Source: Halorubrum sp. CSM-61
GTDB lineage: Archaea > Halobacteriota > Halobacteria > Halobacteriales > Haloferacaceae
Reading direction: 5' to 3'
DNA: 64,000 nt
NCBI RefSeq assembly: GCF_003781945.1
Contig: NZ_RJJW01000003.1
Location: 406,366 to 470,365 of the forward strand
The notes below the pieces were generated by a model. It saw nothing but the letters and a program-made list of their open reading frames with translations, was not told where the DNA came from and made no database searches. Of the stretch, positions 7,962 to 17,050 are shown piece by piece. The translations under genes and the position numbers were made by a program. Positions within the stretch are counted from its first letter, which is position 1. Each line of letters starts with the position of its first letter.

Positions 7962-9146
7962 GTGTCACGGAGCCGGCTGTTCGGATCGCTGTGTGCGATC
8001 GTCTTCCTCGTCAACTTCGCGCGGGTCGTGTTCGCGCCCCTCGTGGGCGAGTTCATCGCCGAGTTCGCGATCGGCGAGGGGACCGCCGGGCTGATCGTCA
8101 CGCTCGCGTGGCTCGGCTCGGCGGCCCCGCGACTCCCGGCGGGCTGGGCGCTGACGCGCTTCTCTCGGCGGTTCGTGATCCTCGTCTCCGGCGCGATGCT
8201 GACCCTCGGCGCGCTCGGCGTCGCGCTGGCCCCGGGCGTCCCGACGCTGATGACCGCCGCGTTCGCGATCGGTCTGGCGTCCGGCGTTTACTTCGTCGCC
8301 GCCAACCCCTTCATCGCGGAGCTGTTCCCGACCCGCGTCGGGCGCGTGATGGGCGTTCACGGGATGTCGAGCCAGCTCGCCGCCGTCGCCGCCGCGCCGG
8401 TCGTCACGGTCGCGCTCTGGTACGACTGGCGGCTCGCCTTCTACGGGCTCGCGCTCGCCGCCGCCGCCTCCACCGTCGTCTTCGTCGTCTTCGCCCGGCA
8501 GGCCGACCTCCCGGACGCCGGCGCGGGCGACACCGACTTCGTCGCCGGCGCGCTCTCCGAGTGGAAGCTCATCCTCGCGGGCGTCGTCCTGATGGGGCTC
8601 ACGAGCTTCGTCTGGCAGGGGCTGTTCAACTTCTACGAGCTGTACATGATCGACAAGGGGATCGCGGAGGCGACCGCGCGAAACCTGCTGACGGTGATCT
8701 TCGCCGCGGGCGTCCCGGCGTTCCTCGTCTCCGGCGACCTCGCCGACCGGCTCCCGCACGTCCCGTACCTCCTCGGGATCGTGTCGACGTTCCTCGTCGG
8801 AGTCGTCCTCGTGATCGTCTCCTCCGGGCTGGTCGCGGTCGTCGCCGCCAGCGTCGTCGTCGGTTTCGCGATCCACATGCTGTTCCCCGCCGGCGACACC
8901 TACCTGCTCGCGTCGCTGCCGGACGAGTCGCGGGCGTCGGCGTACGCGGTCTTCTCCGCCGGGATGATGACGACGCAGGCGGCCGGCTCGTGGGTCGTCG
9001 GCGAGGCGATCGAGGCCGGCGCCGGCTACGACGCGGTGTTCCTCACGCTCGCCGGCGGGCTCGCGCTCGTCGTCGTCGCGTACGCGGTGCTCGAGTACGC
9101 CGGACGCGTTCCCGGCGGCGCCGCGGGCGCGGAGCCGGCGCGCTGA
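7962..9146 (+). CDS. Major facilitator superfamily (MFS) transporter
   Basis: A 394-residue cytoplasmic-membrane secondary transporter with about 12 hydrophobic segments. The first begins at residue 8 and the two halves are split by a short loop near 185-195. The loop between TM2 and TM3 carries WALTRFSRR, a degenerate form of the MFS GxxxDRxGRR motif. FPTRVGRVMGVHG after TM4 resembles nitrate/oxalate-type members, but the substrate cannot be told. The start is GTG 7962 (encoding MSRSRLFGSLC), which directly precedes TM1. Monocistronic. Confidence 0.85.
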   Translation: MSRSRLFGSLCAIVFLVNFARVVFAPLVGEFIAEFAIGEGTAGLIVTLAWLGSAAPRLPAGWALTRFSRRFVILVSGAMLTLGALGVALAPGVPTLMTAAFAIGLASGVYFVAANPFIAELFPTRVGRVMGVHGMSSQLAAVAAAPVVTVALWYDWRLAFYGLALAAAASTVVFVVFARQADLPDAGAGDTDFVAGALSEWKLILAGVVLMGLTSFVWQGLFNFYELYMIDKGIAEATARNLLTVIFAAGVPAFLVSGDLADRLPHVPYLLGIVSTFLVGVVLVIVSSGLVAVVAASVVVGFAIHMLFPAGDTYLLASLPDESRASAYAVFSAGMMTTQAAGSWVVGEAIEAGAGYDAVFLTLAGGLALVVVAYAVLEYAGRVPGGAAGAEPAR

Positions 9147-9235
9147 GGGCGGTCGGCAGTCCGCTGCCGACCGAGACCGGCACGGGAGCACGGGTATCGC
9201 ACCTATTTAGGGCGTCCCGTCCGTGTACCGGATAG

Positions 9236-10429
9236 ATGGAGTACGTCCAAGAGCGCGTGACCACGCTGCACGCGTTGACCGACCACCGACCCGACGCGCC
9301 GACCGGCCGGGCGGCGGTCGTCGTGCCGATGACGGAACGCGAGTACGGGACGCTCGCGGCCGATCGGGTCCTGACGGCGCTGGAGTCGGTCGACCCCGCC
9401 CGCGTCGTCGTTCCCCTCCGCGCGCCCGCCGAGCGCGTCGGGCCCTTCGCCGACTGGCTCGACGGCTTCGACGTGAACGTGGAACCGCTCTGGTGCGGCG
9501 GCCCGCGACTCACGGAGCTGCTCGCGGCGCGCGGGCTCGACGGGGACCGCGGGAAGGGCCGAGACGTGTGGCTCGGGCTCGGCCGCGCCTTGGAGGAGGA
9601 GTTCGTCGTCGTCCACGACGCCGACACGAAGACGTACTCGCCCGCGTTCGTGAACCGGCTGCTGTTCCCGCTCTCACGCGGCCACGAGTTCTCGAAGGGG
9701 TACTACGCCCGCGTCGAGGACGGGTCGCTGTACGGGCGGCTGTTCCGGCTGTTCTTCAGGCCCTTGGTCCGCGCGCTCGCCGACGCCACCGAGCGGCGCG
9801 AGGCCGGGGTTCTGGAGTACCTCGACGCGTTCCGCTACGCGCTCGCCGGGGAGTTCGCGGCGACGAGCGACCTCGTCTCGCGGCTCCGCGTCCAGCGCGG
9901 CTGGGGGTTAGAGGTCGGGACGCTCGGCGAGGCGTTCGCGCACGCCGGCTTCGCCGAGAGCGCGCAGGTCGACCTGGGCCGGTACGAGCACGACCACCGC
10001 TCCGTCGACGGCCCGACCGGGCTCGCCGACATGAGCCGGGCGGTCGGCGAGGCGACCCTCCGAGCGGTCGAGAACGCCGGCGTCGAGGTGGAGTACGGCG
10101 CGCTCGCCGAGCGGTACCGGGAGGCGGCCGACGGGCTGATCCGCGGCTACGAGACCGACGCCGCGTTCAACGGCCTCGACTACGACCGCGCCGACGAGCG
10201 CGAGCAGGTCGCGACCTACACCGACGCCCTCGGCGAGCCGGGGCCCGACACCCGCCTGCCGGCGTGGCGCGACGCGCCCGTCACGCCCGCCGAGGTCGCC
10301 GACGCGGCGCGGGCCGACCTCGCGGTGGTACGGAGGAAGGGGTCGAGTCGGACGAACCGGAAGCCGAGAGAGGCCGACGATCGGCGACCCGCGGACCCGA
10401 GCGCCGACGCCGCGCCGGGGGAGGACTGA
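9236..10429 (+). CDS. Glycosyltransferase related to glucosyl/mannosyl-3-phosphoglycerate synthases
   Basis: Predicted cytosolic GT-A fold nucleotide-sugar transferase, 397 residues. The metal-binding DxD motif is VVHDADTKTYSP near residues 123-134. It is followed by EFSKGYYARVEDGSLYGRLFRLFFRPL, the pattern of GT81-type glucosyl-3-phosphoglycerate synthases, and later EVGTLGEAF and DLGRYEHDHR. If that function holds it would make a compatible-solute or glycolipid precursor. The acceptor is inferred by family only. The last 60 residues are a charged tail. Its stop is 3 bases before the next ATG, so the pair is likely one operon. Confidence 0.75.
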   Translation: MEYVQERVTTLHALTDHRPDAPTGRAAVVVPMTEREYGTLAADRVLTALESVDPARVVVPLRAPAERVGPFADWLDGFDVNVEPLWCGGPRLTELLAARGLDGDRGKGRDVWLGLGRALEEEFVVVHDADTKTYSPAFVNRLLFPLSRGHEFSKGYYARVEDGSLYGRLFRLFFRPLVRALADATERREAGVLEYLDAFRYALAGEFAATSDLVSRLRVQRGWGLEVGTLGEAFAHAGFAESAQVDLGRYEHDHRSVDGPTGLADMSRAVGEATLRAVENAGVEVEYGALAERYREAADGLIRGYETDAAFNGLDYDRADEREQVATYTDALGEPGPDTRLPAWRDAPVTPAEVADAARADLAVVRRKGSSRTNRKPREADDRRPADPSADAAPGED

Positions 10430-10432
10430 CCG

Positions 10433-11008
10433 ATGGGGGACGGAGGCGGACTCGGCGGTAACGCCCCCAGCGTCGCCGCCCGAGACGACCTCGCCGGCGT
10501 CGTCGACCTGTTCGAGTGGCTCACCCGCGAGGAGCTGTCGGAGGCGCTCTCGGAGCTCGCCTTCAAACAGCGCGCCGAGGTCGACGACGAGGCCATCGCC
10601 GCCGCCATCGACGTCGCGGTCGCGGAGTACGCGCTCGTCCCCGCGCCGCCTCGGGCGCTCTCGGAGGTTGGAGGAGGGAGCGAACCGGACGCGGTGGCGG
10701 ACCCCGGAGACGCAGACGACGCCGCGGACGCGGTCGCCCTCGCGGTCGGCCCGGCGGCGTTCCCCTCGCTGCCGGCGGACGCTGAGGACCTCCCGCACAT
10801 CCTCGACGTATCCGAGCGCGACGTGGACCGGGAGACGCTCTCGGAGGCGGTGTTGGCTCGGCTGTCCGAGGACGCGGTGGCCGCGATCGAGTCGGGCGAC
10901 GCGGACCGGCTGGAGGTCCTCGCCGACGTGACCTACGACATCGAGGCGTGGGCGCCCGTCGACGCCGGGGACGTCCGCGAGCGGATCGTGGCCGAGTTGG
11001 ACGGGTAG
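10433..11008 (+). CDS. Conserved haloarchaeal hypothetical protein
   Basis: 191 residues, acidic, mainly helical and without membrane segments. The N-terminal part (DDLAGVVDLFEWLTREELSEAL) and C-terminal part (EDLPHILDVSERDVDRETLSEAV) look like related helical units, joined by an Ala/Asp-rich linker. I do not recognise an enzyme motif. It may belong to one of the haloarchaeal DUF7109-like families, but that name is a guess. It starts 3 bases after the glycosyltransferase stop, which suggests translational coupling and a related role. Confidence 0.75.
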   Translation: MGDGGGLGGNAPSVAARDDLAGVVDLFEWLTREELSEALSELAFKQRAEVDDEAIAAAIDVAVAEYALVPAPPRALSEVGGGSEPDAVADPGDADDAADAVALAVGPAAFPSLPADAEDLPHILDVSERDVDRETLSEAVLARLSEDAVAAIESGDADRLEVLADVTYDIEAWAPVDAGDVRERIVAELDG

Positions 11009-11094
11009 TCGGCTTCGCGGTGACCCTCCCGCCGCGGACCGCGGGCTCTCGGAGGGTATCTTTAATGGCGCAGAGAGTGTCATTGACGTTGATT

Positions 11095-12096
11095 ATGAAG
11101 AAGCTGATCAACGATCCGGACGACGTCGTCGACGAGATGCTCGACGGGATGACCGCGGCGTATCCGGACCGGATCCGACGGCTCCCGGACACGCAGGTGA
11201 TGGTCCGGGACGACGCACCGGTCGAGGGGAAGGTGGCGCTGGTGACGGGCGGCGGGAGCGGCCACGAGCCGACCCACGCCGGCTACATCGGCGACGGCAT
11301 GCTCGACGGTGCCGCCGCGGGCGGCGTGTTCTCCTCGCCGACGGCCGACGAGTTCGAGGCGCTCATCGACGCCTGCGACGCGGGCGACGGCGTCCTCGCG
11401 ATCATCAAGAACTACGAGGGCGACGTGATGAACTTCGACACCGCCATCGAGCTCGTCGAGATGGAGGGCGTCGAAGTCGAGAGCGTCGTCGTCGACGACG
11501 ATGTCGCCGTCGAGGACTCGCTGTACACCTCCGGCCGTCGGGGGGTCTGCGGGACGATCCTCGTCCATAAGGCCGCCGGCGCGAAGGCCGCGCAGGGCGC
11601 CGATCTCTCGGAGGTCAAACGCGTCGCGGAGAAGGTGATCGACAACGTCGGCACGATGGGCACGGCGCTCACCTCCTGTGTGACCCCCGAGAAGGGCGAG
11701 CCGACCTTCGATCTGGGAGACGACGAGATCGAGCTGGGGATCGGGATCCACGGCGAGCCGGGCACCGAGCGCACCGAGGTGATGAGCGCCGACGAGATCA
11801 CGACGGAGCTGACGGAGGCCGTCCTCGACGACCTCGACCTCGACTCCGGCCAAGAGGTGCTCACGATAGTCAACGGGATGGGCGGGACCCCGCAGATGGA
11901 GCTGTTCGTCGTCAACCGTCGGCTACAGGAGCTGCTCGGCGAGCGCGGCCTGGAGACGTGGGACGCGTGGGTCGGCGACTACATGACCTCGCTCGACATG
12001 GCGGGCGCGTCGGTCACCGTCTGCGCCGTCGACGACGAGCTGAAGGAACTGCTCGGCGCGCCGGCCGACACCCCCGCGCTCACTCGGACGCGATGA
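11095..12096 (+). CDS. dhaK: Dihydroxyacetone kinase subunit DhaK
   Basis: Substrate-binding subunit of the PTS-dependent dihydroxyacetone kinase, 333 residues. It binds Dha covalently through a histidine hemiaminal; the matching residue is in GIGIHGEPG near residue 218. The N-terminal DAK1 motif GGGSGHEPTHAGYIGDGM lies near 51-68. Start chosen at ATG 11095 (MKKLINDPDDVVDEML), the family-typical beginning, with a TATA-like TCTTTAATG about 35 bases upstream; an in-frame extension upstream is unlikely. First gene of dhaK-dhaL-dhaM, overlapping dhaL by 4 bases (ATGA). The product DhaP enters triose-phosphate metabolism. Confidence 0.93.
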   Translation: MKKLINDPDDVVDEMLDGMTAAYPDRIRRLPDTQVMVRDDAPVEGKVALVTGGGSGHEPTHAGYIGDGMLDGAAAGGVFSSPTADEFEALIDACDAGDGVLAIIKNYEGDVMNFDTAIELVEMEGVEVESVVVDDDVAVEDSLYTSGRRGVCGTILVHKAAGAKAAQGADLSEVKRVAEKVIDNVGTMGTALTSCVTPEKGEPTFDLGDDEIELGIGIHGEPGTERTEVMSADEITTELTEAVLDDLDLDSGQEVLTIVNGMGGTPQMELFVVNRRLQELLGERGLETWDAWVGDYMTSLDMAGASVTVCAVDDELKELLGAPADTPALTRTR

Positions 12097-12851
12097 GCGG
12101 GAACGAGTCGGGCGTGAGCGACTCCGACGGCGCCGCCGTCGTCGCGGCGGTCGAGGCGGTCGCCGAGCGCATCGAAGCCGAGCGCGACTACCTCACCGAA
12201 CTCGACTCCGCCATCGGCGACGCGGACCACGGCGGCAACATGGCGCGGGGCTGGGCGGCCGCCGCCGAGGCGGGCCGCGAGCTCGACGACCCGGATCCGC
12301 AGACGGTCTGTAAGACGGTCGGAAAGACGCTCATGGCCGAGGTCGGCGGCGCCTCCGGACCCCTGTTCGGCGGCTCGCTCGTGTTCGCGGGCGCCGAGCT
12401 CGACGACGGGGTCACCGCCGAGAGCGCCGTGGCGTTCGCCGAGACCTACTTGGAGAAGGTCGAGGACCGCGGCGACGCCCGAGTCGGCGACCAGACGGTG
12501 GTCGACGCGCTCACCCCGGCCGTCCACACGTTCAAGAAATCGGTCGAGACGGACGGCCTCCCGCCGCTGGATGCCCTCGCGAAGGCGGTGGACGCCGCCG
12601 AACGCGGCGTCGCGTTCACGGTCCCGATCCGGGCTCGGAAGGGCCGGGCCTCCTACCTCGGCTGGCGGTCCGTCGGCCATCAGGACCCCGGCGCGACGAG
12701 CGCGCTGTACATCCTCGAAGAGCTGCTCGCGGTCGCCGCCGACGCGCTCGGCGAGGAGGTGCCCGACGTCGACGCGACCTCGCCGACGATCCCGGACGAA
12801 TCGGCGGCCGAGGCCGCGGACGGCGACGCGGCGTCAGGGGACGGCGACTGA
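12093..12851 (+). CDS. dhaL: Dihydroxyacetone kinase ADP-binding subunit DhaL
   Basis: Nucleotide-binding subunit that holds ADP/ATP and passes phosphate from DhaM to DhaK-bound Dha; 252 residues. The DAK2 metal/nucleotide motif SAIGDADHGGNM (about 37-48) carries the aspartates that hold magnesium and the nucleotide. Later motifs are GGASGPLFGGS, DARVGDQTVVDAL and GRASYLGWRSVGHQDPGA, all standard for DhaL. The C-terminal 30 residues are a haloarchaeal acidic tail. It overlaps dhaK by 4 bases and the dhaM start by 1 base (TGATG), so the operon is translationally coupled. Confidence 0.93.
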   Translation: MSGNESGVSDSDGAAVVAAVEAVAERIEAERDYLTELDSAIGDADHGGNMARGWAAAAEAGRELDDPDPQTVCKTVGKTLMAEVGGASGPLFGGSLVFAGAELDDGVTAESAVAFAETYLEKVEDRGDARVGDQTVVDALTPAVHTFKKSVETDGLPPLDALAKAVDAAERGVAFTVPIRARKGRASYLGWRSVGHQDPGATSALYILEELLAVAADALGEEVPDVDATSPTIPDESAAEAADGDAASGDGD

Positions 12852-13231
12852 TGGTCGGCCTCGTCGTCGTCTCCCACAGCGAGCGGGCGGCCGAGGGAAT
12901 CGTCGAGATCGCCGCCGAGATGGCCGGTGACACCCGCATCGAGCCCGTCGGCGGCGACGGGCAGGGGGGGATCGGCACCGTCCCGGACGCGATCCGAGAG
13001 GCCGTCGACGCCGCCGACGACGACGAGGGCGTCGTCGTCCTCGTCGATCTGGGCAGCGCGGTGATGAACGCCGACGTGGCGATCGAGCTGAGCGACGCGG
13101 AGGCCGTCATCGCCGACGCGCCCGTGCTCGAGGGCGCGGTCAACGCCGCCGTCGCCGCCACCGACCCGTCCGCCACGCTCGACTCGGTCCGCGAGCAGGC
13201 CGAGGCGGCCCGCGGGATGGAGAAGCTATAG
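12851..13231 (+). CDS. dhaM: PTS-type phosphotransfer subunit DhaM
   Basis: EIIA(Man)-like domain that accepts phosphate from HPr and rephosphorylates DhaL-bound ADP; 126 residues. The phosphorylated histidine is His9 (VVVSHSERAAEG), the expected position. GGDGQGGIGT and DLGSAVMNADVAIEL are family signatures. Unlike the Escherichia coli protein, which fuses EIIA, HPr and EI domains, this one is a single EIIA domain. HPr and EI are therefore needed from separate genes, and these are the convergent neighbours just downstream. Confidence 0.93.
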   Translation: MVGLVVVSHSERAAEGIVEIAAEMAGDTRIEPVGGDGQGGIGTVPDAIREAVDAADDDEGVVVLVDLGSAVMNADVAIELSDAEAVIADAPVLEGAVNAAVAATDPSATLDSVREQAEAARGMEKL

Positions 13232-13249
13232 CGGGAGGACGGCGAGCGC

Positions 13250-14983
13250 TCACTCCCCGTCGAGGCCGAGCACGTCCCGCACCTCGGCCCGCGTCTCGCA
13301 GGCGAGCGCCTCGTCGGCGAGCGCGCTCGCTTCCGCGGAATCGATCTCGCGGACCCGCTCTTTCACCGCCGGCGCGGTCACCGCGCTCATGCTGAGCTCG
13401 TCGAGCCCGAGCCCGACGAGCAGTTCGGTAAGCTCCGGATCGCCGGCCATCTCGCCGCACATCCCGACCCACGCGTCGGTCCCCGCCGCGTCGGTTCCCT
13501 CCGTAGCCGACGCGGTGCGGTCGATCGCGCGCAACACCGCCGGGTGGAGCGGGTCGTGGTAGGCGGCGACGCCGTCGTTCTCGCGGTCGGCCGCCATCAC
13601 GTACTGCGCGAGGTCGTTCGTCCCGATACTCAGGAAGTCGAGCCGGTCGACGAGCCGGTCCGCGAGGAAGGCCGCGGCCGGCGTCTCGACCATCGCGCCG
13701 AGCTCGGGAACCGCGTGCTCGACCCCCTCACCGTCGAGATCGGCGGCGACCGATTCGACCGCCGAGACCGCGGCCTCCACCTCCTCGATCCGGGAGACGA
13801 GCGGGAACATCACCGCGAGGCCCTCGCCGCCCTCGGTCGCGGCCGCACGCAGCAGCGCCCGGAGCTGCGTCTCGAACAGGTCGCGGTGCTCGTCGAGCGA
13901 GAGCCGGATCCCCCGCCGGCCGAGGAACGGGTTCGTCTCCTCGGGGAGATCGAGGTACGGGACCCGCTTGTCGCCGCCTATGTCGAGGGTCCTGACGACG
14001 ACCCGGTCGTCGGGGAACGCCGAGAGGGCGGCGGTCACGGCCTCGTGCTGCTCCTCCTCGGTCGGTGGCGCCTCGCGGTCGTAGAAGAGGAACTCCGTCC
14101 GGAACAGCCCGATCCCGTCGGCGCCGCGATCGGCCGCGGGTGCGATCTCCGCCTCGCTCCCGACGTTCGCGGCCACCTCGATCGGTCGGCCGTCGGCGGT
14201 CGAGACGCGCTCGGTCACCGCCGGCGGCGCGTCCGTGTCGGCCCCTTCGCGGGTCGCCGCGTCCGGGTCGACGACGACCCGCCCGTCCGCCCCGTCGACG
14301 AGCAGTTCGGTTCCGTCCGCGATCTCGCGGAGGCGTTCGCCGACGCCGACGACCGCCGGGATCGACAGCGACCGCGCGATGATCGCCGCATGCGCGGTCC
14401 GCCCCCCGGCGACGGTGGCGATTCCGGCGACCGCGTCCGGGTCCAGTTCCGCGGTATCGCTCGGGGTGAGTCGCTCGGCGAGCAGCACGGTTCCGGCCGG
14501 GAGATCACCGATTGCGTCGGGTCGGTCGGCGACGGCTCCGGCATCGGCACTTAAAAGAACGCGAAGCAGGCGGTCCCGCACGTCCCGGAGGTCGTCGGCG
14601 CGTTCGGCCATCGGGCCCTCCAGCGCCTCGAACTGCTCGACCGCGGCCGCGAAGCGGTCGCTCACCGCGTGTTCCGCCGGCGTCCCGTCGCCGATGGTCG
14701 CCTCGATGTCCTCGACGAGTTCGGGGTCGTCGAGGAACTGCTCGTGGGCCTCGAACACCGCCGCCTCCTCCCCGCCGACGCGCTCGGCCGCCCAGTCGCG
14801 GGCGTCTCGGATCGCCTCGCGGGCCGCGTCGCGGGCGTCCCCGAACCGCGCCAGTTCGGCCTCGGCGTCGACCGCGGACGGGTCGGGGCGGTCGGGGAGC
14901 GTCAGGTCGGCCTCCGGGCGGTACCAGCGCGCCGCGCCGACGCCCGAAAGCGGCGTGCTCCCGACGCCGGTGAGGACCCTCAC
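13250..14983 (-). CDS. ptsI: Phosphoenolpyruvate-protein phosphotransferase (PTS enzyme I)
   Basis: Takes phosphate from PEP and passes it to HPr; 577 residues, normal for EI. The phosphohistidine is in GGRTAHAAIIARSL, about residue 196. PEP-site motifs are RTLDIGGDKRVPYL, GTNDLAQYVMAADREN and the active-site cysteine in VGMCGEMAGDP near 508. It starts with GTG 14983, which overlaps the HPr stop by 4 bases (GTGA). Convergent with dhaKLM, 18 bp apart. No sugar EII genes are visible in the window, so the immediate client appears to be DhaM. Confidence 0.95.
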   Translation of the reverse strand: MRVLTGVGSTPLSGVGAARWYRPEADLTLPDRPDPSAVDAEAELARFGDARDAAREAIRDARDWAAERVGGEEAAVFEAHEQFLDDPELVEDIEATIGDGTPAEHAVSDRFAAAVEQFEALEGPMAERADDLRDVRDRLLRVLLSADAGAVADRPDAIGDLPAGTVLLAERLTPSDTAELDPDAVAGIATVAGGRTAHAAIIARSLSIPAVVGVGERLREIADGTELLVDGADGRVVVDPDAATREGADTDAPPAVTERVSTADGRPIEVAANVGSEAEIAPAADRGADGIGLFRTEFLFYDREAPPTEEEQHEAVTAALSAFPDDRVVVRTLDIGGDKRVPYLDLPEETNPFLGRRGIRLSLDEHRDLFETQLRALLRAAATEGGEGLAVMFPLVSRIEEVEAAVSAVESVAADLDGEGVEHAVPELGAMVETPAAAFLADRLVDRLDFLSIGTNDLAQYVMAADRENDGVAAYHDPLHPAVLRAIDRTASATEGTDAAGTDAWVGMCGEMAGDPELTELLVGLGLDELSMSAVTAPAVKERVREIDSAEASALADEALACETRAEVRDVLGLDGE

Positions 14984-15306
14984 GTCGGGTCACCGCCGTC
15001 GGCGGCGCTCTCGGCGTCGTCCTCTCCGTTCGCGTCCCCGTCGACCTCGCTCGTCAGGAGGTCGCAGACCGCGTCGAGCGCGTCGGCCGCGTCCGGCCCC
15101 TCGGCGACGACGCGGACCGACTCGCCGTGGGCGACGTTCAGCCCGCTCACCGAGAGCATGCTGTCGGCGCGGACGAGCCCCTCGTCGCCGTCGTCCGCGC
15201 GACCGATCGACACGTCGGCGTCGAACCGGTTCGCCGCCTGCACCAGCTTCGAGGCCGGCCGCGCGTGCAGGCCCGCCTCCGGCACCACCGTCACGGTACG
15301 TTCCAT
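14980..15306 (-). CDS. ptsH: Phosphocarrier protein HPr
   Basis: Histidine phosphocarrier between EI and EIIA-type proteins, 108 residues. The active His14 lies in PEAGLHARPASKLV. The region around the usual regulatory serine reads RADSMLSVSGLNVAHGE. A C-terminal acidic tail of about 20 residues is additional to the usual 88-residue fold. Start at ATG 15306, with a strong minus-strand TATA TACTTATAAG at 15331-15340. First gene of the ptsH-ptsI operon; the overlap with ptsI indicates coupled translation. Confidence 0.95.
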   Translation of the reverse strand: MERTVTVVPEAGLHARPASKLVQAANRFDADVSIGRADDGDEGLVRADSMLSVSGLNVAHGESVRVVAEGPDAADALDAVCDLLTSEVDGDANGEDDAESAADGGDPT

Positions 15307-15330
15307 AGGCCTCGATGGGCGCGGAACGGT

Positions 15331-15340
15331 CTTATAAGTA
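15331..15340 (-). promoter_or_regulatory. TATA box of ptsH-ptsI
   Basis: TACTTATAAG on the minus strand, 25-34 bases before the HPr ATG. Confidence 0.6.
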
Positions 15341-15371
15341 GTGCGCGCCGAGATCCGAGGCGCCGACCGAC

Positions 15372-16574
15372 CTACGGCGCCGCCTGCTTCGTCGACACCA
15401 GTTCGATCACGTCGCGGTGGGAGAGCTCGCGGTCGGTTCCGACCTGCCGGCCGCTCCGGCAGTCGGTGCCGTGGAGGAGCCCCTCGCCGATGTCCGAGTG
15501 GATGTGGAACGCGAAGTCCTCGGTCGTCGACCCCTCGGGGAGGATGAAGCAGTCCCGGAAGACGCCCTTCTCGTCTTTGCTCCCGTTCGCGGAGCCGGGG
15601 AAGACCGCGATACAGCCGAGCACGTCGAAGACGGCCTCCTCCAGCGCGCCCTGCACGCCGGTCCCGTCGTACTCGGCGGCGAACTCGCCGATCTGCTCTA
15701 AGCCCGCCTCCTGCTCGTCGGAGACGTCGCCGACGATCTCGAAGTCGCTCTCGCCGGGCGCGTAGTCGACGACGCCGGCGTCGTCGGCGTTCTTCAGGGC
15801 CTTCTCGGCGTGGGCGCTCGCGGGGACGAAGGAGAGGTGGTCGTAGTCGGGATCCGCCGTGATCTCCTCCCAGTTCGCCTGCGCCTCGGAGGTGTCCATC
15901 TTGTTCGCGGCGACGACCATCGGCTTCGTGCGCTTGCGGATCTCGCGGGCCAGGTCGGCCTTGTCGGTCTCGTCCCACGTCTCGGGGTCGAGATCGAGCC
16001 CCTCGGCTAAGATCACCCGCTTCATCCGGTCCTTGTCGATGCCGAACGCGGACATCTGGTCGGCGAGCTCCGCCTCGATGGCGGCGTCCGCGCCGTGGTA
16101 GCGCGTCTCGAACTTCTCGAGGCCCTTCTCCAACACGTCGAGGTACCACGCGTCGAGCTCCTTCTCTAAGAAGTCGATGTCCTCGCGCGGGTCGTGGCCC
16201 TCGGTGGCCTCGCCCTCGATGTCGGTCTTGCCGGAGAAGTCGACGACGTGGATCAGCACGTCGGTCTCGTTGAGGTCGGTGAGGAACTGGTTGCCGAGCC
16301 CGCGCCCCTCGTGGGCGCCGGGGACGAGGCCGGCGACGTCGACCAGCTTGACGGGGACGAAGCGGGTGCCGTCGCGGCAGACGCCGACGCTCGGCGTGCA
16401 GGTCTCGTCGAACTCGGGGGCGGCGCAGTCGACGCGGACGTACGCCTCGCCGACGGTCGGGTCGATCGTGGTGAACGGGTACGCGCCCTCGGGCACGTCG
16501 TTCATCGTCGCGGCGTTGAAGAACGTCGACTTCCCCACGGAAGGCTTGCCGACGAGACCGATCCGGTAACTCAT
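15372..16574 (-). CDS. ychF: YchF/OBG-family translation-associated GTPase
   Basis: Ribosome-associated P-loop NTPase of the YchF subfamily, 400 residues. G1 is GLVGKPSVGKST (about 5-16). G3 is DVAGLVPGAHEGRGLGNQFL, with the OBG glycine-rich loop. G4 is the canonical NKMD (AANKMD) rather than the NxxE of ATP-preferring bacterial YchF, so GTP is the likelier substrate. The C-terminal TGS domain includes VFRDCFILPEGSTTEDFAFHIHSDIG. Start chosen at ATG 16574 (MSYRIGLVG), seven codons inside the longest frame, because the family begins right before the P-loop. Confidence 0.92.
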   Translation of the reverse strand: MSYRIGLVGKPSVGKSTFFNAATMNDVPEGAYPFTTIDPTVGEAYVRVDCAAPEFDETCTPSVGVCRDGTRFVPVKLVDVAGLVPGAHEGRGLGNQFLTDLNETDVLIHVVDFSGKTDIEGEATEGHDPREDIDFLEKELDAWYLDVLEKGLEKFETRYHGADAAIEAELADQMSAFGIDKDRMKRVILAEGLDLDPETWDETDKADLAREIRKRTKPMVVAANKMDTSEAQANWEEITADPDYDHLSFVPASAHAEKALKNADDAGVVDYAPGESDFEIVGDVSDEQEAGLEQIGEFAAEYDGTGVQGALEEAVFDVLGCIAVFPGSANGSKDEKGVFRDCFILPEGSTTEDFAFHIHSDIGEGLLHGTDCRSGRQVGTDRELSHRDVIELVSTKQAAP

Positions 16575-16664
16575 TACCACCAGTGCGCGATCCACGGTGA
16601 AAAGCGATGCGAGACGCGCCGTGGCGTGGGGACGGGTGACGAGGGGAGAGGGCTCGGGACCCGG

Positions 16665-16922
16665 TCAGGCGTCGCCCTCGGACTGCCCCGGCTCTCCGAC
16701 CGCCTCGATCGGAAGCACGTTGTGGAGCGCGGCGACCGCGTCCTCGGCGCTCTCGAACCGCTCCTGATCGACGTCGGCCACGAGGTCGCCGAGATCGGCG
16801 TCGCCGTCGGCGAACAGCACGGTCGTGCCCGCGCAGGACCCGGCGAGGTCGTCGCGGGCGATCGGGTAGGAGTAGTCCTGCAGCTCGTTTTCGAGGCGCG
16901 AGAGGTGGATCTCGGATGTCAT
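16665..16922 (-). CDS. Small conserved haloarchaeal protein (DUF5789-like)
   Basis: 85 residues, acidic and soluble. It has two short alpha/beta segments (LENELQDYSYPIARDDLAG and FESAEDAVAALHNVLP), an arrangement seen in the haloarchaeal DUF5789/DUF2795-like family; the family name is tentative. A TATA-like GCTTAAGG on the minus strand at about 16946-16953 lies some 27 bases before the ATG. Divergent from the stress-protein gene. Function unknown. Confidence 0.75.
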   Translation of the reverse strand: MTSEIHLSRLENELQDYSYPIARDDLAGSCAGTTVLFADGDADLGDLVADVDQERFESAEDAVAALHNVLPIEAVGEPGQSEGDA

Positions 16923-17050
16923 GGCTGGATATCGGGGCGTGAGACCTTAAGCGCCCCTACACGTCCGAATTCCGACATATACGACCGCGAAAGTACCGGC
17001 AAAACGCGCAAAGAGTTATGTGCCGGCAAGTCTGTGGTGTATGTGAACAT

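Noticed and set aside
15372..16595. Start of YchF seven codons upstream
   Set aside because: The family starts directly before the P-loop, matching ATG 16574.
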